Assembly: GCA_045632265.1 (NCBI GenBank)
Contig: JAZQWG010000012.1
Location: 1 to 33,850 of the forward strand
Direction: 5' to 3'
Source of the DNA: Scatosoma sp045632265
Lineage (GTDB): Bacteria > Bacillota > Clostridia > Christensenellales > Borkfalkiaceae
Length of the DNA stretch: 33,850 nt
This document shows positions 30,053 through 33,850 of the stretch, piece after piece (within the stretch, counting starts at the first letter, position 1; the number at the start of each line of letters is the position of its first letter). The position numbers and the translations under genes were made by a program. The notes under the pieces were generated by a model. That model ran no database searches, was not told the origin of the DNA, and saw nothing but the letters and a program-made list of their open reading frames with translations.

Positions 30053-32182
30053 TTAAATTGCGTGCAAATTCTTGAGCGACAAATCAAGAATCGGCGAAGA
30101 GTGCGTTAATGCACCACTTGAAATATAATCAACCCCAATATCCACAAGGCGAGCAACGTTTTCTTTGGTTACGTTTCCGCTACATTCCGTTTCCGCCTTG
30201 CCCTTGCAAAGTTTTACGGCTTCTCTCATATCTTCGATAGACATATTATCAAGCATAATGATATCCGCACCCGCTTCTAATGCTTCTTTTAACATATCAA
30301 GATTTTCTACTTCGATTTCAATTTTTCTAACGAACGGAGCGTATTCTTTTGCCATCATAATCGCTTGTTTAACGCCACCCGCTGCACCGATATGATTATC
30401 CTTCAATAAAATACCGTCACTTAAGTTATATCTATGGTTGTAGCCACCGCCAACCTTTACGGCATACTTTTCAAACACACGCATATTGGGAGTGGTCTTT
30501 CTTGTATCTAAAAGCTTTGTTTTCGTTCCTTCAAACAATTTTGCAATATTACGAGTATGCGTTGCAATACCGCTCATTCTTTGTAAGAAATTAAGAGCCG
30601 TTCTTTCGCCCGATAAAAGAACTCTTATATCGCCACGAATAACGCCAAGTTTCTCGCCTTTCTTCACTTCATCGCCATCGTTGCAGAAGAACACCACCTT
30701 TATGTTTTCGTCCAAGAGTTCAAACACCCTTTTGAAAACGTCTAAACCGGCAACAACACCATCTTGCTTACATATCAAATCCACTTCGCCTTCTTGGTAA
30801 GTACGCATTACTGAATTTGTAGTAATATCTTCACTGGTTATATCTTCTTTAAGCGCACTTAAAATTAAGTCGTCTGCGTTCATTTTCATCGTTACGTTGT
30901 TCATGGTAGGTTTTCTCCTTTTCTCTTTTTCGATTGCCGCAAGGACGGCTTTTTTATACTCTTCTTTATAGTTTTTATATTGATTTTCGTTAATTTTTAT
31001 AGGTTCATCAAAATTTGATGCTTGATAATTTTCTGCTATTTTTTTTGCGGCTCTTTGCGCAAACACAAGGCTTTCAAGCAAAGAATTACTTGCAAGTCTA
31101 TTCTTTCCGTGTACGCCGTTACAAGCCGTTTCTCCCGATGCGTATAGCCTTTCCATAGAAGTTTTGCTATATCTATCCACGTAAATACCACCCATAAAAT
31201 AATGTTGTGATGGAACTACGGGAATAGGCTCTTTGGTAACGTCATACCCAACTTCCAAGCAATGCTGATAGATATGTGGGAAATGCGTTTTTATTTCTTC
31301 TTCGGGAATAGGCGACATTGAAAGCCAAACGTGCTCGCTCCCTTCTTTTTTCATTTGCTTAAAAATAGCATCAGCAACCACGTCACGGGGTTGAAGCTCA
31401 TCTACAAACCTTTCGCCTTTTGCATTTAATAAAATTGCTCCTTCTCCCCTAACTGATTCAGAGATTAAAAATTCTCTTCCACCCGACTTGTCGAAAAGTG
31501 TTGTAGGGTGTATTTGAATATAGTCTATGTGTTGCAACTTAATGCCGTGCTTTAATGAAATTGCAAGAGCGTCGCCCGTTAAATGTGGATAATTCGTAGA
31601 GTGTTCATAAAGTCCACCGATACCACCCGTTGCAAACATAGTATAATCTGCTAAAATGCAAGAATATTTCCCGTCTTTATCGTGTCCGATAATACCATAG
31701 CAAGTATTGTTTTTAGCAACAATATCTACCATCGTATATTTCTCAATTAACGTTACGTTGGGAAGTTTCTTCACCGCTTGTAATAAGTGAGAAGTAATTT
31801 CTTTTCCCGTTTCATCTTCGTGAAAAAGTATTCTTGGTCTTGAATGTGCGCCTTCTTTCGTATAGGCAAAATCTTCTCCGTCTTTTTCAAAGCGTACGCC
31901 GTATCCTACAAGTTCGTTAATCACCGAACGGGAAGAACGTATCATTATATCTACCGAATCGGGATTATTCTCGTAATGCCCTGCCCGCATCGTATCTTCA
32001 AAGAACGAATCGTAGTCGTTTTCGTCGTGCAAAACGCAAATACCACCTTGTGCCAAAAAGGAATCGCTCTTTTCAAGCTCGTCTTTGGTTACTATAATAA
32101 TTTTTTTATCTCTTGGTAAGTTCAGCGCACAATATAATCCCGCAGCACCGCAACCTACGATAACAATATCCGTTTTCATCAT
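30053..32182 (-). CDS. nadB-nadC: Fused L-aspartate oxidase (NadB) and quinolinate phosphoribosyltransferase (NadC)
   Basis: One open frame of 709 codons. Residues 1 to about 420 are NadB: FAD-binding VGCGAAGLYCAL near the N-terminus, AQGGI, GAHSRPRILF, and NRLASNSLLESLVF. The usual NadB C-terminal helical domain is mostly missing. From Met427 (30904) the sequence is a complete NadC: LDTRKTTPNMR, VKVGGGYNHRYNLSD, LLKDNH, MLDNM and SSGALTHS. A good binding site (AAGGAG, 10 bases upstream) precedes Met427, so NadC alone may also be made. The NadB start is set at the first of two adjacent ATGs, one base after the nadA stop; the longer frame would need a TTG start. Together with NadA it turns aspartate and DHAP into nicotinate mononucleotide. 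Confidence 0.92.
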   Translation of the reverse strand: MMKTDIVIVGCGAAGLYCALNLPRDKKIIIVTKDELEKSDSFLAQGGICVLHDENDYDSFFEDTMRAGHYENNPDSVDIMIRSSRSVINELVGYGVRFEKDGEDFAYTKEGAHSRPRILFHEDETGKEITSHLLQAVKKLPNVTLIEKYTMVDIVAKNNTCYGIIGHDKDGKYSCILADYTMFATGGIGGLYEHSTNYPHLTGDALAISLKHGIKLQHIDYIQIHPTTLFDKSGGREFLISESVRGEGAILLNAKGERFVDELQPRDVVADAIFKQMKKEGSEHVWLSMSPIPEEEIKTHFPHIYQHCLEVGYDVTKEPIPVVPSQHYFMGGIYVDRYSKTSMERLYASGETACNGVHGKNRLASNSLLESLVFAQRAAKKIAENYQASNFDEPIKINENQYKNYKEEYKKAVLAAIEKEKRRKPTMNNVTMKMNADDLILSALKEDITSEDITTNSVMRTYQEGEVDLICKQDGVVAGLDVFKRVFELLDENIKVVFFCNDGDEVKKGEKLGVIRGDIRVLLSGERTALNFLQRMSGIATHTRNIAKLFEGTKTKLLDTRKTTPNMRVFEKYAVKVGGGYNHRYNLSDGILLKDNHIGAAGGVKQAIMMAKEYAPFVRKIEIEVENLDMLKEALEAGADIIMLDNMSIEDMREAVKLCKGKAETECSGNVTKENVARLVDIGVDYISSGALTHSSPILDLSLKNLHAI

Positions 32183-32183
32183 C

Positions 32184-33095
32184 TTACTTTGCAAGCTCCA
32201 ACATCTTATCTAACGGCAATATTGCCTTTTTCATAGTATCTTCACTAATTTCTATTGCGTTTTCTTCGCTTTCCAATACTTTCAAAAGTTTTTCTAAAGT
32301 ATTGAGCTTCATATCCACACAACAAGGACTTGTCTTTGTAAAATAGAACTTTTTATTAGGATTATCTTGTTCTAACTTAAACTTAACGCCATCTTCGGTG
32401 CAAATAATAAACTCATCTTTCTCGGATTGCTTTGCAAAATCAATAATTTCTGCCGTACTGCCGATATAGTCGGAAAGAGCAATTATTTCTTCTTCACATT
32501 CGGGGTGAGTAAGCACAAGTGCATTAGGATATAATTTCTTCAATTCCAAAAGTTCATTTACCGAAAGTTTAGCGTGAATAGGACAATATCCGTCATTTAG
32601 AATAACGTTCTTTTCAGGAACTTGCTTAGCAACGTATCTGCCAAGATTTTTGTCGGGAATAAAGAAAATATTTTTATTAGGCAAATTCTTTACGATTTTT
32701 ACGGCATTGGAAGATGTAACGCAAACGTCGCTTTTACATTTGAGTTCTGCCGTAGAATTGATATAACAAACAACCGCTAAATCATCATATTTTGCCCTCA
32801 TTTCTTCTATTTTGTTTTTCTTTACCATTCGTACCATAGGGCAATCAGCACTAACATCAGGCATTAAAACTTTCTTTTTTGGATTAAGTATTTTTGCACT
32901 TTCACCCATAAAAGCTACACCACAAAATACGATAACGTCTGCCGTACTGTTTTTTGCTATCTTTGCAAGATAGAAAGAATCGCCAACATAGTCAGCTACT
33001 TCTTGTATTTCGGAAGGCGTATAATAGTGTGCAAGTATAATAGCGTTCTTTTTTTCTTTTAGTTCACGGATTTTGTTTTCCGTTTCCATTTTCAT
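32184..33095 (-). CDS. nadA: Quinolinate synthase NadA
   Basis: [4Fe-4S] enzyme that condenses iminoaspartate (from NadB) with DHAP to give quinolinate. Family motifs are AHYYTP, DYVGDSFYLAK, FCGVAFMGESAKIL, SADCPM, a CVTSSNA segment and HPECEEE. The cysteines of FCGV, CVTSSNA-type and SPCCVDM segments are the likely cluster ligands. The start is placed at 33095 (303 residues), because GAGG lies 8 bases before that ATG; a longer frame from 33113 would put that binding site inside the gene. First gene of the nad operon, with a consensus promoter. Confidence 0.95.
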   Translation of the reverse strand: MKMETENKIRELKEKKNAIILAHYYTPSEIQEVADYVGDSFYLAKIAKNSTADVIVFCGVAFMGESAKILNPKKKVLMPDVSADCPMVRMVKKNKIEEMRAKYDDLAVVCYINSTAELKCKSDVCVTSSNAVKIVKNLPNKNIFFIPDKNLGRYVAKQVPEKNVILNDGYCPIHAKLSVNELLELKKLYPNALVLTHPECEEEIIALSDYIGSTAEIIDFAKQSEKDEFIICTEDGVKFKLEQDNPNKKFYFTKTSPCCVDMKLNTLEKLLKVLESEENAIEISEDTMKKAILPLDKMLELAK

Positions 33096-33131
33096 TTGAA
33101 AAACCTCGTGCATATAATTTCGTTCTATGAA

Positions 33132-33160
33132 ATTATAGCACTTTACTTTACATCTGTCAA
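33132..33160 (-). promoter_or_regulatory. Consensus promoter of nadA-nadBC-niaR
   Basis: Minus strand: TTGACA at 33155-33160, 17-base spacer, TATAAT at 33132-33137; both hexamers are perfect. Such a strong promoter suggests control by a repressor. Confidence 0.9.
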
Positions 33161-33172
33161 CTTTACTGTAAA
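33147..33172. promoter_or_regulatory. Candidate NiaR operator overlapping the nadA -35
   Basis: Inverted repeat TTTACA-N14-TGTAAA (33147-33152 and 33167-33172) centred on the -35 hexamer of the nadA promoter. Its position and the niaR gene in the operon make it the natural repressor site. I have not matched it to a known NiaR consensus. Confidence 0.5.
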
Positions 33173-33264
33173 CCTTTTTAAGACTTTAAGCGCTTGTTTT
33201 TTAATCTAATAATAAATTTTTTGCTAAAAATATTAAATACTCCCATATTTTTTCCTTTTACAGA

Positions 33265-33292
33265 AAAACCTTGGACTGTTATCCAAGGTTTT
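33265..33292 (-). terminator. Terminator of the rubrerythrin gene
   Basis: Perfect 11-bp inverted repeat AAAACCTTGGA / TCCAAGGTTTT (33265-33275 and 33282-33292), loop 6, followed by TCTG on the minus strand. It lies 12 bases after the rubrerythrin stop and separates it from the nad operon promoter. Confidence 0.85.
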
Positions 33293-33303
33293 CATTAGTT
33301 ATA

Positions 33304-33850
33304 TTAGTAATTTTTTGCGTGTACTTCAAAGAAACTCTTTGCAAAATCACAAGCAGGACATACGTCAGGAGCTTCTACACCTTCAACGATATGACCACAG
33401 TTGCGGCATTCCCAAACCGTCTTTTCGGGTTTTGCAAACACAAGCGCTTCTTCAACGTTTTTAAGCAATGCACGATAACGTTCTTCGTGATGTTTTTCTA
33501 CTTCTGCAACGTAACGGAATCTTGCGGCAAGTTCAGGGAAGCCTTCTTTTTCTGCCGTTTGAGCGAACTTATAATACATATCAGTCCATTCGTAATTTTC
33601 GCCCTCTGCTGCGTGTAAAAGATTTTCAGCAGTATCGCCCACACCATTAAGTTCTTTGAACCACATATAAGCGTGTGAACGTTCATTGTCAGCAGTCTTT
33701 AAGAACAAATCTGCAATTTGTTCAAAGCCTTGATTTTTAGCGACTACTGAATAAAAAGTATATTTGTTACGAGCCATAGATTCGCCCGCAAATGCAGTTT
33801 CTAAATTCTTTTCAGTTTCAGTTCCGGCATATTTGCTTGCAACTTTTTTT
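33304..33850 (-). CDS. rbr: Rubrerythrin (5' end cut by the window edge)
   Basis: Non-haem di-iron peroxide reductase of anaerobes. The frame is open to the window edge: before the internal Met at 33777 it reads KYAGTETEKNLETAFAGES, the normal rubrerythrin N-terminus, so that Met is not the start and only a few residues are missing. Di-iron ligands are in FAGES, NERSH (E-x-x-H), and EVEKHHEER. The C-terminal rubredoxin domain has CRNCG and CPACDF. 'GESQARNKY' of most family members is GESMARNKY here. It points to an anaerobe or microaerophile. It lies upstream of nadA with its own terminator. Confidence 0.94.
   Translation of the reverse strand, partial: KKVASKYAGTETEKNLETAFAGESMARNKYTFYSVVAKNQGFEQIADLFLKTADNERSHAYMWFKELNGVGDTAENLLHAAEGENYEWTDMYYKFAQTAEKEGFPELAARFRYVAEVEKHHEERYRALLKNVEEALVFAKPEKTVWECRNCGHIVEGVEAPDVCPACDFAKSFFEVHAKNY

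Noticed and set aside
33775..33777. Start codon of rubrerythrin at 33777
   Set aside because: The frame is open upstream and encodes the normal rubrerythrin N-terminus up to the window edge.
1..33850. CRISPR arrays, insertion sequences, prophage genes or an integrase
   Set aside because: No regularly spaced repeats, transposase-like or phage-structural frames, or recombinase motifs were seen on either strand.

Overview
The window looks like chromosome of a Clostridia-type member of the Bacillota, probably uncultured. It carries a T-box leader before pheST, the protein-arginine-kinase module mcsA-mcsB-clpC, a 3H-domain NAD regulator (NiaR), sigma-A type promoters (TTGACA/TATAAT, 17-18 nt spacing) and strong AGGAGG-like ribosome binding sites. 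Most of the window is about 47-60% GC in lines counted by eye. The stretch after about 29,440 is clearly more AT-rich (lines counted at 32-45%). I cannot name a genus.

Layout, nearly all on the minus strand, so read right to left. (1) 6-5,531: T-box-controlled pheS-pheT-truB-ribF. (2) 5,587-7,784: mscL with an unusually long charged insert, a pair of small overlapping helical-protein genes (one Coat_F-like), nth with a possibly leaderless transcript, and a DUF3343 gene divergent from a plus-strand cysteine desulfurase (7,851-8,984). Two small hypothetical genes follow at 8,981-9,628. (3) 9,621-19,833: one long operon reading mcsA-mcsB-clpC-aroC-aroB-aroA-aroE-aroQ-aroK-fabG, so protein quality control is joined to six shikimate-pathway genes. 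ctsR is absent, and the likely operon terminator lies inside the coding sequence of the convergent neighbour. (4) 19,870-21,753: a Na+/phosphate-type transporter with a PhoU-like tail, with its own promoter and terminator.

(5) 21,819-29,304: an apparent nine-gene operon, the most interesting region. It encodes an XRE repressor, an unknown tail-anchored protein, and a 945-residue-class membrane receptor that joins a sensor, a SpoIIE/RsbU-type PP2C phosphatase and an RsbW-type kinase-fold ATPase. Then come a STAS antagonist, an alarmone synthetase, a separate HDxxED alarmone-hydrolase-like protein, a second STAS antagonist (55 of 98 residues identical to the first), an XTP/dITP pyrophosphatase and an MJ0936-type phosphodiesterase. 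This puts anti-sigma partner switching and (p)ppGpp synthesis and hydrolysis in one transcript, together with nucleotide-pool sanitation.

(6) 29,348-33,850: an apparent acquired segment. At 29,393-29,437 lies only the 3' half of a tRNA-Arg(CCU) gene followed by a terminator, the classic scar of site-specific integration. Beyond it are a 22-codon remnant of an HD-hydrolase-like gene, niaR, a nadB-nadC fusion that still carries an internal ribosome binding site for NadC, nadA with a consensus promoter overlapped by an inverted repeat (candidate NiaR operator), and a rubrerythrin gene cut by the window edge. I infer that de novo NAD synthesis with its regulator may have arrived on an element that used the tRNA-Arg site. 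No integrase is visible in the window.
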